Positions 25,639 to 35,737 of a DNA stretch of 64,000 bases are shown here, one piece after another. This DNA is from Roseateles sp. (lineage in GTDB: Bacteria > Pseudomonadota > Gammaproteobacteria > Burkholderiales > Burkholderiaceae_C). The position numbers and the translations under genes are program-made. The stretch spans positions 1 to 64,000 of the forward strand of contig JAFALK010000013.1 of the NCBI GenBank assembly GCA_019234295.1. Reading direction: 5' to 3'. The notes beneath the pieces are model-generated. The model was given only the letters and a program-made list of their open reading frames with translations. It did no database searches and was not told the DNA's origin. Within the stretch, counting starts at the first letter, position 1; every line of letters begins with the position of its first letter.

Positions 25639-27366
25639 TCAGAAGTGCAGGCGCGATTCGGCCAGACGGTAGAGCCGCCGCCACAGCAGGTGGTTCATGG
25701 CCATCACGAACACGCACATGACCCCAATGCCCAGGGCCAGGCGCGGAAAGTCGCCGGCGTCGGTCATCTGCTTGATGTAACTGCCCAGGCCATGGGCGCG
25801 CAGGGTGGTGTCGCCCCACTGCACGTACTCGGCCACGATGCTGGCATTCCAGGAGCCGCCGCTGGCCGTGATGGCGCCGGTGACGAAGCTCGGGAAGATG
25901 GCCGGCAGCAGGTAGCGCCGCCACTTCAGCCATCCCGAGAGGCCGAGGTTCTGCGCCGCGAAGCGCAGCTCGGCCGGGATGGTGGAGGCGCCCGCGATGA
26001 CGTTGAAGAGCAAGTACCACTGCGTGCCCAGCACGATCAGGGGCGAGAGCCACACGTCCGGGTTGAGGTGCCAGTAGGCGATGACCATCACCGCCAGCGG
26101 AAACATCAGGTTGGCCGGGAAGGCGGCAAGGAACTGGGCCAGGGCCTGCACCTTGTTGGACAGGCGCGGGTTCAAGCCCAGCCACACGCCGATGGGCACC
26201 CAGATCAGCGAAGCGACGACGATCAGGATCATCACGCGAATCAGGGTCAGGAAGCCCAGACCCACAACATGCGCGGCCTCGCCCCACCCCACTTCAGCAT
26301 GGACGAAGCGGACCAGCTGCACGGCCGCGTAGAGCAAGCAGGCCATCAGCAGCGCATCCCAGGCCCGGCCCCACAAGGGGTTGACGGGCTGAGCTCTCGC
26401 GCGGATCGAGGTGCCGTCGTAGTCGCGGCGAAACCAGCGGAAGCTGCGTCCGAGCAGTCCGTTGGGCAGGTCTCCGATGCGCTGCAGCAGCTGGGTGCGC
26501 AGCAGCCACGTCAACAGCCAGGAGGTGGGCACGTTCTCGCCGCCGGATTCCTCGAAGCGGAATTTGTCGGCCCACGCGATCAGCGGGCGGAAGAAGAGCT
26601 GGTCGTACGCGACGATGCCTGCCAGCATGGTCAAGATGGCGTAGACGATGGCCTGCATGTCGCGCGCCTCAATGGCGGTGGCGATGTAGGAGCCCATGCC
26701 CGGCAGCTTGATGTCCTGGTTGGCCACCGAGATGGCTTCAGATGCCACCACAAAGAACCAGCCGCCAGACATGCTCATCATCATGTTCCACAAGAGGCCC
26801 GGCATCGCGAAGGGCAGCTCCAGCCGCCAAAAGGACTGCCAGCCGGAGAGCTGGAAGATCCTGGACGCCTCCTTCAGCTCCTGCGGCACCGTGCGCAGCG
26901 ACTGGTAGAGCGAGAAGGCCATGTTCCAGGCCTGGGAGGTGAAGATGGCGAAGATGGCTGCGCATTCCACGCCCAGCAGATTGCCCGGGAACAGCGCGAT
27001 GAAAGGCGCAACCGCAATGGCCTGAAAGCCCAGGATGGGAATGGACTGCAGCACGTCCAGGAGCGGCACCAGCACCTTCTCCAGCGCCCTCACCTTGGCC
27101 GCCAGCGCCGCGAACACGCACGCGAAGACCAGCGAGGCGGCGAGCGCGATGAACATGCGCAGGGTGGTCCGCAGCAGGTAGTAGGGCAGCACCGCGGGCT
27201 CGAGACTGATCGGCAGTGCCTCGCCCACATGAAAGGGTCGCGCCATCTCAGCGGCCGCCAGCGCCACCAGGGTGACCAGGGCCAGCATGATGGGCAGCAT
27301 CACCCAGTCCCAGCGATTGCCGCTGGCTTCCACCACCTGGCGGGGGAAGAAACGCTTGTCTTTCAT
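25639..27366 (-). CDS. fused double ABC permease (binding-protein-dependent, SsuC/TauC type)
   Basis: 575-residue inner-membrane protein made of two permease halves in one chain. Each half has about six TM helices and an EAA-like loop (first half near EASRIFQLSGWQSFWRLELP, second near RFAAQNLGLSGWLKWRRYLLP), so a single polypeptide could form the channel. Partner of the ATPase immediately downstream. Translation starts MKDKRFFPRQVVEASGNRW. Fused two-permease proteins with AAA-associated ATPases recur in betaproteobacteria; their substrates are mostly unassigned. Confidence 0.9.
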   Translation of the reverse strand: MKDKRFFPRQVVEASGNRWDWVMLPIMLALVTLVALAAAEMARPFHVGEALPISLEPAVLPYYLLRTTLRMFIALAASLVFACVFAALAAKVRALEKVLVPLLDVLQSIPILGFQAIAVAPFIALFPGNLLGVECAAIFAIFTSQAWNMAFSLYQSLRTVPQELKEASRIFQLSGWQSFWRLELPFAMPGLLWNMMMSMSGGWFFVVASEAISVANQDIKLPGMGSYIATAIEARDMQAIVYAILTMLAGIVAYDQLFFRPLIAWADKFRFEESGGENVPTSWLLTWLLRTQLLQRIGDLPNGLLGRSFRWFRRDYDGTSIRARAQPVNPLWGRAWDALLMACLLYAAVQLVRFVHAEVGWGEAAHVVGLGFLTLIRVMILIVVASLIWVPIGVWLGLNPRLSNKVQALAQFLAAFPANLMFPLAVMVIAYWHLNPDVWLSPLIVLGTQWYLLFNVIAGASTIPAELRFAAQNLGLSGWLKWRRYLLPAIFPSFVTGAITASGGSWNASIVAEYVQWGDTTLRAHGLGSYIKQMTDAGDFPRLALGIGVMCVFVMAMNHLLWRRLYRLAESRLHF

Positions 27367-27475
27367 GAAGTGCTGCTCGGGGAGGGGCGGGAAGGGGTCG
27401 GCGCGGATGCTAACGGATTGTCATGACGAGGACTTGTCACGCAGCCTGCGCAGAGAAACCCACTCGCCTTCGGCG

Positions 27476-27497
27476 GCCACCACCTCAAGGTGGTGGC
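27476..27497. repeat. perfect 10-bp inverted repeat downstream of the histidine kinase gene
   Basis: GCCACCACCT and its complement AGGTGGTGGC flank a 2-base centre. It lies 7 bp beyond the kinase stop and about 110 bp upstream of the permease start. There is no T run, so it is a weak terminator or possibly an operator for the ABC operon. Confidence 0.5.
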
Positions 27498-27503
27498 TCA
27501 GGC

Positions 27504-28496
27504 TCACAAGGGCACCATGATGCGCACGCTGAAGCGATGCTTGCCTGGATGCAGCTCAAAGCGGGCCGCCACGTCGTGCCTGAGCATGAGGCGGCGACGA
27601 ACATTGTCCAAAGTCAGTCCGTCGCCAGCGAAGCGGCGGGGAGCCCTGACGCTGTTGCTCACGAGGATCTCGACCTCGCCGCCCTTGCAACGGGTGCGGA
27701 TCTCCACGCTGCCGCCATCGTCGTTGGGCTCGACGCCATGGCGTACGGCATTCTCCACGAGCGGCTGCAGGAGCAGCGGCGGCACGCGAGCGGCGCCGGC
27801 CTCGCTGTCCAGCACCCAGCTCACGCGCATGCGCTCACCGAATCGGACGCGTTCGATCTCCAGATAGCGCCGCGCCAGCTCGATTTCTTGAGCGAGGCTC
27901 ACGACCGCGCCCTGGTCCTCGATCACTGCGCGGTACAGCTCGCTGAGGTCCTCGAGCAGCCTTTGCGCGCGCTTGGGGTCCTCCTGCACGAGCGCGATGG
28001 CACTGTTGAGGGTGTTCAAAAGAAAATGCGGCCGGATGCGCGCCTGCAGTTCGACCAGCTTGGCCAGGGCATCGGCCGACATTTGCTGGCGCGCACGCAG
28101 GCGCAGCCAAGCAAGCACCGCTCCTGCCCCCACCGCGCCGGCAAGGGCCAGGCTCAACTGCCGCCAAAGACCGGCCGGGTCTGCGCCCATCAAGGCGACC
28201 AGAAGCTCTCCGCTGAACAGCGCGCATGCGGCGCCGAGACTGCACAGAAACACGGCTTGCCCCGCCGGGCTCGAACGCGCCAGCACGGACTTCAGGCCGC
28301 AGGCCAGCAGCAGCCAGGTCAGCGTGGCGGGCAGCGTGACCACGGTATCGAGGGCCACGGCCTGCATCCAGGCCTGCGCATCGCGCGTGTTCAGCAGCAG
28401 CACCAGAGCCAGCAGGCCCTGCACGCCCAGCAAGACGCGCAACACCACGCCGACGTGGCAGACATCGAGGAGGTCGGAAGTACCATGCGCGCGCAT
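27504..28496 (-). CDS. LytS/AlgZ-type sensor histidine kinase
   Basis: 330-residue membrane kinase (from the ATG at 28496) with about four N-terminal TM helices, a His_kinase domain with the phospho-acceptor in RPHFLLNTLNSAIALV, and an ATPase domain with the N box LVENAVRHGVEP and a short G box. These kinases signal to LytTR-type regulators such as AlgR. None is encoded in this window. Upstream ATGs (28520, 28577) would run into the divergent gene starting at 28519, so 28496 is preferred, leaving a 22-bp divergent gap. Confidence 0.82.
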   Translation of the reverse strand: MRAHGTSDLLDVCHVGVVLRVLLGVQGLLALVLLLNTRDAQAWMQAVALDTVVTLPATLTWLLLACGLKSVLARSSPAGQAVFLCSLGAACALFSGELLVALMGADPAGLWRQLSLALAGAVGAGAVLAWLRLRARQQMSADALAKLVELQARIRPHFLLNTLNSAIALVQEDPKRAQRLLEDLSELYRAVIEDQGAVVSLAQEIELARRYLEIERVRFGERMRVSWVLDSEAGAARVPPLLLQPLVENAVRHGVEPNDDGGSVEIRTRCKGGEVEILVSNSVRAPRRFAGDGLTLDNVRRRLMLRHDVAARFELHPGKHRFSVRIMVPL

Positions 28497-28518
28497 TGCT
28501 TCATTGTGGCCTCGACCC

Positions 28519-29343
28519 ATGCTTCTTCCCCCACTCAACACGCTGGACCACGGGCCGCGGCGCATCGTCTGTCTCACCGAGGAGACGACCGAGTGGCTCT
28601 ACCTGCTCGGCGAGGAGGCACGCATCGTCGGCATCTCGGGCTACACGGTGCGCCCCCGGCGGGCCCGCAGCGAGAAACCCAGGGTCAGCGCCTTTCTCTC
28701 GGCCAAGATCGATCAGATCCTCGCGCTAGAACCCGATTGCGTCTTCGGCTTCTCGGATCTGCAGGCCGACATCGCCAGCCAGCTGATCCGGCACGGCGTG
28801 CAGGTGACCGTCTTCAACCAGCGCTCTGTGGCCGAGATCTTCTCGATGCTGGGCCAGGTGGCCGGCATGATCGGCTGCGCGGACAAGGGTCGGGCGCTGC
28901 TCGCACAGATGCATGAACGCATCGCAGCCATCCAGGCCGTCGCCGCAGCCCTGCCGCGCCGGCCACGCATCTACTTCGAGGAGTGGGACGCGCCGCAGAT
29001 CAGCGGCATCCGCTGGGTGTCGGAGTTGTTGACCCTGGCCGGCGGGGAGGATTGCTTCCCGGAGCTGGCGAGCGAATCGTTGGGCAAGAATCGCATCATT
29101 GCCGACCCGCTCGAAGTGCCGCGCCGCGCGCCAGACATCATCATCGGCTCCTGGTGCGGCAAGAAGTTCAGGCCGGAGAAGGTGGCGGCCCGGCAGGGAT
29201 GGCAGGACGTGCCGGCGGTGCGCGACGGGCAGCTCTTCGAGATCAAGTCGACGGACATCCTCCAGCCCGGGCCCGCCGCACTGGGCGATGGGCTCGCCCA
29301 ACTGCACAAGATCGTCACCGACTGGGCCGGGAGCACCGCCTAG
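28519..29343 (+). CDS. BtuF-like cobalamin-binding protein without signal peptide
   Basis: 274-residue Peripla_BP_2-fold protein resembling BtuF ([63 protein letters not shown]). It has no signal peptide, so either it works in the cytosol or a leader was lost; annotated relatives of this type exist without an adjacent BtuCD importer. It may bind corrinoids or another metal chelate. Its start is 22 bp from the divergent histidine kinase; argH begins 31 bp downstream. Confidence 0.72.
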   Translation: MLLPPLNTLDHGPRRIVCLTEETTEWLYLLGEEARIVGISGYTVRPRRARSEKPRVSAFLSAKIDQILALEPDCVFGFSDLQADIASQLIRHGVQVTVFNQRSVAEIFSMLGQVAGMIGCADKGRALLAQMHERIAAIQAVAAALPRRPRIYFEEWDAPQISGIRWVSELLTLAGGEDCFPELASESLGKNRIIADPLEVPRRAPDIIIGSWCGKKFRPEKVAARQGWQDVPAVRDGQLFEIKSTDILQPGPAALGDGLAQLHKIVTDWAGSTA

Positions 29344-29374
29344 AATCTCGGGTTTCCCCTCGCCTCGCCCGCCC

Positions 29375-30775
<1,401 letters not shown>

Positions 30776-30778
30776 GCC

Positions 30779-31054
30779 TCAACCGCGATAGCTGTACGGA
30801 TCCAGCACCGAAACCTGGGTGATCTTGTCGATCGGCAGCTTGAGGCTGGCAGCGGTCTTGCGGATGGCGTCCGGGTTGGGTGCGTCGTAGACGCAATAGG
30901 TCTTCTTGGTGTCCGGACTCACGTAGGAGTGGACCCAGGTCACGCCGCTCGCGGCATTGGTCTCGACGACTGCGGCGCAGGTCTTGGCGCCCTCTTCGTT
31001 TTGCGGAATGTGCAACCCTTCGGGGAAGGTGCGTTCGACCATGTAGCGAGGCAT
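30779..31054 (-). CDS. DUF4242 (nickel-binding-like) small protein
   Basis: 91-residue single-domain protein: PRYMVERTFPEGL at the start, then HSYVSPDTKKTYCVYDAPNP and a hydrophobic-capped helix. The DUF4242 family has a ferredoxin-like fold and some members bind nickel; role here unknown. Start choice: GGAG sits 6 bases before the ATG at 31054 but directly abuts the ATG at 31060, so 31054 is used. Its 3' end is 3 bp from the convergent argH stop. Confidence 0.8.
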   Translation of the reverse strand: MPRYMVERTFPEGLHIPQNEEGAKTCAAVVETNAASGVTWVHSYVSPDTKKTYCVYDAPNPDAIRKTAASLKLPIDKITQVSVLDPYSYRG

Positions 31055-31133
31055 GTGCATCTCCTTGGCCTTGGCGGTAGCCTGCCGTGATCGAGCTTAG
31101 GCACTGCCCCAGGTCTTTCAAGCCAATTTACCC

Positions 31134-31189
31134 CCGCCCTCCTACCGGTGTAGGAGGACGCTGCTGCCAGGTCCTGGCAGGACGGGCGG
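31134..31189 (+). promoter_or_regulatory. structured leader upstream of dinB
   Basis: Two tight hairpins, CCTCCTAC-CGGT-GTAGGAGG (31138-31157) and CTGCCAG-GTC-CTGGCAG (31164-31180), lie between CCGCCC (31134-31139) and GGGCGG (31184-31189), which could close them as a three-way junction. It ends 14 bases before the dinB ATG. Function unknown. Confidence 0.45.
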
Positions 31190-31203
31190 TGAAAATACAA
31201 GCC

Positions 31204-32412
31204 ATGTCATTGCCCGAGCGCCTGATCGCCCACCTCGACATGGATGCCTTCTACGCCTCCGTCGAGCTGCTGCGTTATCCCGAGCTCAAGGGCCTGCCCG
31301 TGGTGGTGGGCGGGCGGCGCGAGCACGCGCCCCAGCTGCTGGCCGATGGAACGCGGCGCTTCGCGCGGCTGCGCGACTACACGGGCCGCGGCGTGGCCAC
31401 CACCTCCACCTACGCGGCGCGGGACCTCGGCGTGTTCTCCGCCATGGGCCTGATGAAAGCGGCCCTGCGCGCCCCCGACGCGATTCTGCTGCCGACCGAC
31501 TTCGAGTCCTACCGCCGCTACTCGCGCCTGTTCAAGGCCGCCGTGGCCGAGGTGGCGCCGGTGATCGAGGACCGCGGCATCGACGAGATCTACATCGACC
31601 TCTCGGAGGTGCCCGGCGTGCGCGAGGCGGTCGGCCACGACCCGTTGGGCGGCGCCCGTTCCGTGGCTCGCGAAATCAAGAACTCAGTGCTGCGCGCCAC
31701 GGGCCTGACCTGCTCGATCGGCATCACACCCAACAAGCTGCTGTCCAAGATCGCCTCCGAGCTGGACAAGCCCGACGGCCTCACCCTCGTGATGGCCGAG
31801 GACCTCCCCACCCGCATCTGGCCTTTGCCGGTACGGCGTATCAATGGGATCGGCCCCAAGGCCGGCGCCCGACTCGCGCAGATGGGCCTGGAGACCATCG
31901 GCCAGCTCGCTGCCGCCGATCCGGGCCTGCTCGTCGAACGCTTCGGCGATCACTATGGCCATTGGCTCTTGGACGCCGCCCACGGCCGCGATGCCCGCCC
32001 CGTGGTCACCCACAGCGAACCCGTCTCCATCAGTCGCGAGACCACCTTCGAGCGCGATCTGCATGCCGTGCACGACAAGGCCGAGCTCGGCCGCATCTTC
32101 ACCCGGCTGTGCGAGTTGCTGGCCGGCGACCTGGAGCGCAAGGGCATCCTGGGCCGCACCATCGGCATCAAGCTGCGCTTCGAGGGTTTCGTGACGGTGA
32201 CCCGCGACGTGACACTGGATCACGCCGTCAGCAGTGCCGCCGACATCCGCGCCGCCGCCGGCTCCTGCCTCAAACGCGTGGATCTGGGCAAGCGGCTGCG
32301 CCTGCTGGGCGTGCGGATCGGCAACCTCAGCCGGCCCGGCGAAGCGCCACCGAAGCTGCGCACGAACGGCAACCGGGTGCGGGCAACGGATACGAGCGGC
32401 GAGTTGTTCTAG
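31204..32412 (+). CDS. dinB: DNA polymerase IV (Y-family translesion polymerase)
   Basis: Error-prone polymerase that bypasses damaged bases. 402 residues from MSLPERLIAHLDMDAFYASVE, where LDMDAFYASVE holds the first catalytic Asp and steric gate; SIDEIYIDLSE is represented by GIDEIYIDLSE with the second acidic pair; CSIGITPNKLLSKIAS and the little-finger domain follow. No beta-clamp motif of the classical QL-LF form is obvious, but the C-terminus ends SGELF. No LexA-type CTGT-N8-ACAG box is seen upstream, so SOS control is not evident. Confidence 0.95.
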   Translation: MSLPERLIAHLDMDAFYASVELLRYPELKGLPVVVGGRREHAPQLLADGTRRFARLRDYTGRGVATTSTYAARDLGVFSAMGLMKAALRAPDAILLPTDFESYRRYSRLFKAAVAEVAPVIEDRGIDEIYIDLSEVPGVREAVGHDPLGGARSVAREIKNSVLRATGLTCSIGITPNKLLSKIASELDKPDGLTLVMAEDLPTRIWPLPVRRINGIGPKAGARLAQMGLETIGQLAAADPGLLVERFGDHYGHWLLDAAHGRDARPVVTHSEPVSISRETTFERDLHAVHDKAELGRIFTRLCELLAGDLERKGILGRTIGIKLRFEGFVTVTRDVTLDHAVSSAADIRAAAGSCLKRVDLGKRLRLLGVRIGNLSRPGEAPPKLRTNGNRVRATDTSGELF

Positions 32413-32419
32413 GGGCCTG

Positions 32420-32486
32420 CAACGAAAGTTTTGCCCACCGAATCTTTCGTTGTCGAATGTTCCTTGTCGAAGGACTTGACGTCAAG
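32420..32486. promoter_or_regulatory. candidate activator (enhancer) region upstream of the sigma-54 promoter
   Basis: Three symmetric or repeated elements cluster 70-135 bp before the -24 element: an exact 9-bp inverted repeat CAACGAAAG/CTTTCGTTG (32420-32428, 32444-32452), a direct repeat TTGTCGAA at 32450 and 32464, and a 12-bp palindrome CTTGACGTCAAG (32475-32486). Sigma-54 promoters need an enhancer-binding protein at about this distance. Which activator is unknown; the 9-bp repeat could instead be a weak dinB terminator. Confidence 0.4.
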
Positions 32487-32553
32487 ACTTGATGGGGATC
32501 GCCCGCATCCAGCAACGTATTGATTCAGAAGGAGATTCCTCTCCCGTAACAAG

Positions 32554-32570
32554 TTGGCACCCAAGTTGCT
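32554..32570 (+). promoter_or_regulatory. sigma-54 (RpoN) promoter
   Basis: TTGGCAC-N5-TTGCT matches the -24/-12 consensus (TGGCAC, 5 bases, TTGCW) exactly at the key positions: GG at 32556-32557, GC at 32568-32569, 10 bp between them. The predicted start is near 32581. Confidence 0.7.
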
Positions 32571-32580
32571 TACTGTCTTA

Positions 32581-32650
32581 GCGACGCACTGGAAACAGTG
32601 CGCGCCACTTCCCCGTGGTATTCCAGTCCGGCTCGTCCGGACTTTTTTTT
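32581..32650 (+). ncRNA. candidate sigma-54-dependent small RNA (or nadA leader) with intrinsic terminator
   Basis: From the predicted start, about 70 nt form three successive hairpins: CGCACTG-GAAA-CAGTGCG (7 bp, GNRA-type loop), CCAC/GTGG, and AGTCCGG-CTCGT-CCGGACT (32625-32643), which runs into eight Ts. This is a complete promoter-to-terminator unit with no reading frame. nadA begins only 20 nt after the T run, so the same element could act as an attenuator for nadA. No Rfam family is recognised by eye. Confidence 0.6.
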
Positions 32651-32669
32651 GATCGGTAACAATGCGGCC

Positions 32670-33776
32670 ATGATCGATCAAGCCGTCTTCGACTACGACC
32701 GCCAGGACGCCTCGGGCGCCACCTGCACCGCCCACGCCTGGGCCAAGATTCCCGCCCCGCTCCAACCCGCCGAACGCGCCGATTTGAAGGCGCGTGCCGC
32801 CGCGCTGCTGTCGGCCCGCGGCGCCACCCTCGTGGCCCACTACTACGTGGACGGCGAGCTGCAGGATCTGGCGCTCGAGACTGGAGGCTGCGTGGCCGAC
32901 TCGTTGGAGATGGCCCGCTTCGGCCGCGACGCCAAGGCACAGACCCTGATCGTCGCCGGCGTGCGCTTCATGGGAGAAACCTCCAAGATCTTGTCGCCGG
33001 GCAAGCGCGTGCTCATGCCCGACCTGGACGCTACTTGCTCGCTGGACCTGGGCTGCCCGGCCGACGAATTCGCGGCCTTCTGCGACGCACACCCGGACCG
33101 CGAGGTGGTCGTCTACGCCAATACCAGCGCCGCCGTGAAAGCCCGCGCTGACTGGATGGTGACCAGCTCCTGTGCGCTCGAGATCGTCTCCCACCTCAAA
33201 GCCCAGGGGCGCAAGATCCTCTGGGCCCCGGACCGTCACCTCGGCCGCTACATCCAGGAGCAGACCGGCGCGGACATGCTGATGTGGAATGGCGCCTGCA
33301 TCGTGCACGACGAGTTCAAGGGCCTGGAGCTCGATCTGCTGCGCAAAGATCACCCCGGCGCGATGATCCTCGTCCATCCGGAGTCTCCCAAGAGTGTGGT
33401 GGCGCAGGCCGACGTGGTGGGCTCGACCTCGGTCTTGATCAAGGCCGTCGTCGAGGGCTCGGCCAAGGAATACATCGTCGCCACCGACAACGGCATCTTG
33501 CACCGCATGCGCCAGCTCGCGCCGGGCAAGACCCTCATCGAGGCGCCCACGGCCGGCAGCAGCGCCACCTGCAAGAGCTGCGCGCACTGCCCCTGGATGG
33601 CCATGAACGGCCTTCAGGGCGTGATCGACTGCCTGGAAAAGGGCACGGGGGAGATCCACGTGGCCGAGCCGACACGGCTCAAGGCGCTGGTCAGCATCGA
33701 GCGCATGCTCGATTTCACGGCCGCCCTCAAGGCGAGCAAAACCGCAGGCTTTGTGCCGAACATCGGCGCCGCTTAA
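32670..33776 (+). CDS. nadA: quinolinate synthase
   Basis: 4Fe-4S enzyme condensing iminoaspartate with dihydroxyacetone phosphate to quinolinate in de novo NAD synthesis. 368 residues. Conserved [50 protein letters not shown], and cluster Cys ligands including SSCALEIV and [13 protein letters not shown]. The ATG at 32670 gives the usual N-terminus; the open frame upstream passes through a terminator hairpin and is rejected. nadB lies 0.4 kb downstream on the other strand; nadC is not in the window. Confidence 0.96.
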   Translation: MIDQAVFDYDRQDASGATCTAHAWAKIPAPLQPAERADLKARAAALLSARGATLVAHYYVDGELQDLALETGGCVADSLEMARFGRDAKAQTLIVAGVRFMGETSKILSPGKRVLMPDLDATCSLDLGCPADEFAAFCDAHPDREVVVYANTSAAVKARADWMVTSSCALEIVSHLKAQGRKILWAPDRHLGRYIQEQTGADMLMWNGACIVHDEFKGLELDLLRKDHPGAMILVHPESPKSVVAQADVVGSTSVLIKAVVEGSAKEYIVATDNGILHRMRQLAPGKTLIEAPTAGSSATCKSCAHCPWMAMNGLQGVIDCLEKGTGEIHVAEPTRLKALVSIERMLDFTAALKASKTAGFVPNIGAA

Positions 33777-33810
33777 CCTTACAGTTGGGGCATTCGAACC
33801 GGAGACTTTC

Positions 33811-34098
33811 ATGGCCGACTTCAGCTCGCTGTACAACCATCACGAACGCGAAGTATTCGCCGCCATCATGGCCGAGGCCCAGAAGCACCCCGACATCGCC
33901 CGCGATGCCGACCTGCTCTGCGACGTGGCCTGCGTGGCACTGAACCGGCTGCCCCCGCGCTACATCCGCCACGAGGTTGACTTCAGCTTCTATATGACGG
34001 CCGGCGAACGCCAAGAGATCGATAACGCGATCAACGAGGCCGTCACCTTCGCGTTCCAGTTCGTCGAAGCTCGGGTGGCCCTGCGCAAGCAGGCCTGA
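33811..34098 (+). CDS. ComFB-like (late competence protein) small protein
   Basis: 95-residue protein with the ComFB pattern: NHHEREVFAAIMAEA, then LCDVACVALNRLPPRYIRHEVDFSFYM. Some ComFB homologues bind cyclic di-GMP; whether this one does is not shown. GGAG 6 bases before the ATG at 33811 supports the start. It lies 34 bp after nadA and may be co-transcribed, though it has no obvious link to NAD synthesis. Confidence 0.75.
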   Translation: MADFSSLYNHHEREVFAAIMAEAQKHPDIARDADLLCDVACVALNRLPPRYIRHEVDFSFYMTAGERQEIDNAINEAVTFAFQFVEARVALRKQA

Positions 34099-34115
34099 GG
34101 CCCTGGCCCCTTGTC

Positions 34116-35702
34116 CTAGCGCCGAATCTCGGCGACGAGCACCGTCGGCAGGCTGGCCGGCAGCGTGCTCGGAAAGTCGCGGCTGTAGTGCAGGCCGCGG
34201 CTCTCGCGCCGCAGCAGGGCCGAGCGCACGATCAGCTCGGCGCAGTCCACGAGGTTGCGCAACTCCAGCAGGTCGCGGTTGACGCGGAAATTGGCGTAGT
34301 AATCGTCGATCTCGCCGCGCAACATCTCGATGCGGTGCAGCGCCCGCTGCAATCGCTTGGTCGTGCGCACGATGCCCACGTAGTTCCACATCAAGAGGCG
34401 CAACTCGTCCCAGTTGTGCGCGATGACGACTTGCTCGTCGGCGTTCTCGACCTGGCTCTCGTCCCAGGCAGGCAGCGGCGCGGCCTCGCGCTCGGCCTGC
34501 GCGGCGATGTCCTGGGCACAGCTTTGGCCCAGCACCACGCACTCCAGCAGCGAGTTGCTGGCCAGGCGGTTGGCACCGTGCAGGCCGCTGTAGCCGGTCT
34601 CGCCGATAGCGTAGAGGCCCGGCAGGTCGGCGCGGCCGTTGCTGTCCGCCACCACGCCTCCGCAGGTGAAGTGCACCGCCGGCACGACGGGAATCGGCTG
34701 GCGCGCAATGTCAATGCCCAAGGCGAGGCAGCGCGCGTGGACGGTCGGGAAATGTTCCTTGAGGAAGGCTTCTCCCAGGTGGGTGGCATCCAGCCACACA
34801 TGGTCCAGGCCGTGCTTCTTCATCTCAAAGTCGATGGCGCGGGCCACGATATCGCGAGGCGCCAGCTCCAGGCGCTCGTCGTGGGCGGCCATGAAGCGCG
34901 TGCCATCGGGCAGCTTGAGGTGCCCACCCTCCCCGCGCAGCGCCTCCGTGATCAGGAAGCTGCGCTCCTGGGGGTGGTAGAGGCAGGTGGGGTGGAACTG
35001 GATGAACTCCATGTTCGCCACCCGGCAGCCGGCGCGCCAGGCCATGGCAATGCCGTCGCCCGTCGACGTGTCGGGGTTGGTCGTGTAGCGATAGACCTTG
35101 CCGGCTCCGCCCGTGGCCAGCACCACGGCGCGCGCGGCGATGGCCTCGACACTGCCCGCGTCGATGTCCAGCGCATACAGACCGTAGCAGCGCGGTGATT
35201 CCTCGCGCTGCACATGGCGGGACGTGATCAGGTCCAGCGCCATCCAGCGCTCGCGCAGACTGATGTTCGGATGAGCTCGCGCAGCGTCGAGCAGTTGGTC
35301 GTGGATGGCCTTGCCCGTGGCGTCGGCCGCATGCGCGATGCGCCGCACCGCGTGGCCGCCCTCGCGAGTGAGGTGCAGACCCATGGGGCCGGCGTCGTCC
35401 TGCGTGAAGGGCACGCCCCGCTCCACCAGCCACTGGACAGCCGCCGCACTACGCTCGGCGATGAAGCGGGCCATGCCTTCGTCGACAAGGCCCGCGCCGG
35501 CCTCCTGCGTGTCACGCACGTGGCTCTCGATACTGTCGTCCTGGCCCAGCACGCCCACGATGCCACCCTGGGCCCAGGCGGTGGCGCCCACGCCGAGTTC
35601 ACGCTTGGCCAGCACGACCACGGGCATGCGGTCGGCCAGGTGCAGGGCCACGGTCAGCCCGGCCAGGCCGGCGCCGACGATCACGACAGGAGTGCTGCTC
35701 AT
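34116..35702 (-). CDS. nadB: L-aspartate oxidase
   Basis: FAD enzyme that oxidises L-aspartate to iminoaspartate for NadA. 528 residues. FAD-binding VVIVGAGLAGLTVALHLA at the N-terminus, AWAQGGI, the substrate/FAD motifs THGGHAVRRI-like REGGHAVRRIAHAADATG, EFIQFHPT, EALRGEGG, and VPAVHFTCGGV plus GLHGANRLASNSLLE. Convergent with the nadA/comFB pair; the MOSC gene lies 35 bp upstream. Confidence 0.96.
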   Translation of the reverse strand: MSSTPVVIVGAGLAGLTVALHLADRMPVVVLAKRELGVGATAWAQGGIVGVLGQDDSIESHVRDTQEAGAGLVDEGMARFIAERSAAAVQWLVERGVPFTQDDAGPMGLHLTREGGHAVRRIAHAADATGKAIHDQLLDAARAHPNISLRERWMALDLITSRHVQREESPRCYGLYALDIDAGSVEAIAARAVVLATGGAGKVYRYTTNPDTSTGDGIAMAWRAGCRVANMEFIQFHPTCLYHPQERSFLITEALRGEGGHLKLPDGTRFMAAHDERLELAPRDIVARAIDFEMKKHGLDHVWLDATHLGEAFLKEHFPTVHARCLALGIDIARQPIPVVPAVHFTCGGVVADSNGRADLPGLYAIGETGYSGLHGANRLASNSLLECVVLGQSCAQDIAAQAEREAAPLPAWDESQVENADEQVVIAHNWDELRLLMWNYVGIVRTTKRLQRALHRIEMLRGEIDDYYANFRVNRDLLELRNLVDCAELIVRSALLRRESRGLHYSRDFPSTLPASLPTVLVAEIRR

Positions 35703-35737
35703 CAGGACAAGGGTTCGATCAGGACAAGGGTCCGATT

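Noticed and set aside
28497-28518. Cobalamin riboswitch for the BtuF-like gene
   Set aside because: Only 22 bp separate it from the divergent kinase start, far too short.
32598-32669. Upstream extension of nadA to an in-frame GTG
   Set aside because: It would translate through a terminator hairpin and T run and adds no family-like sequence.
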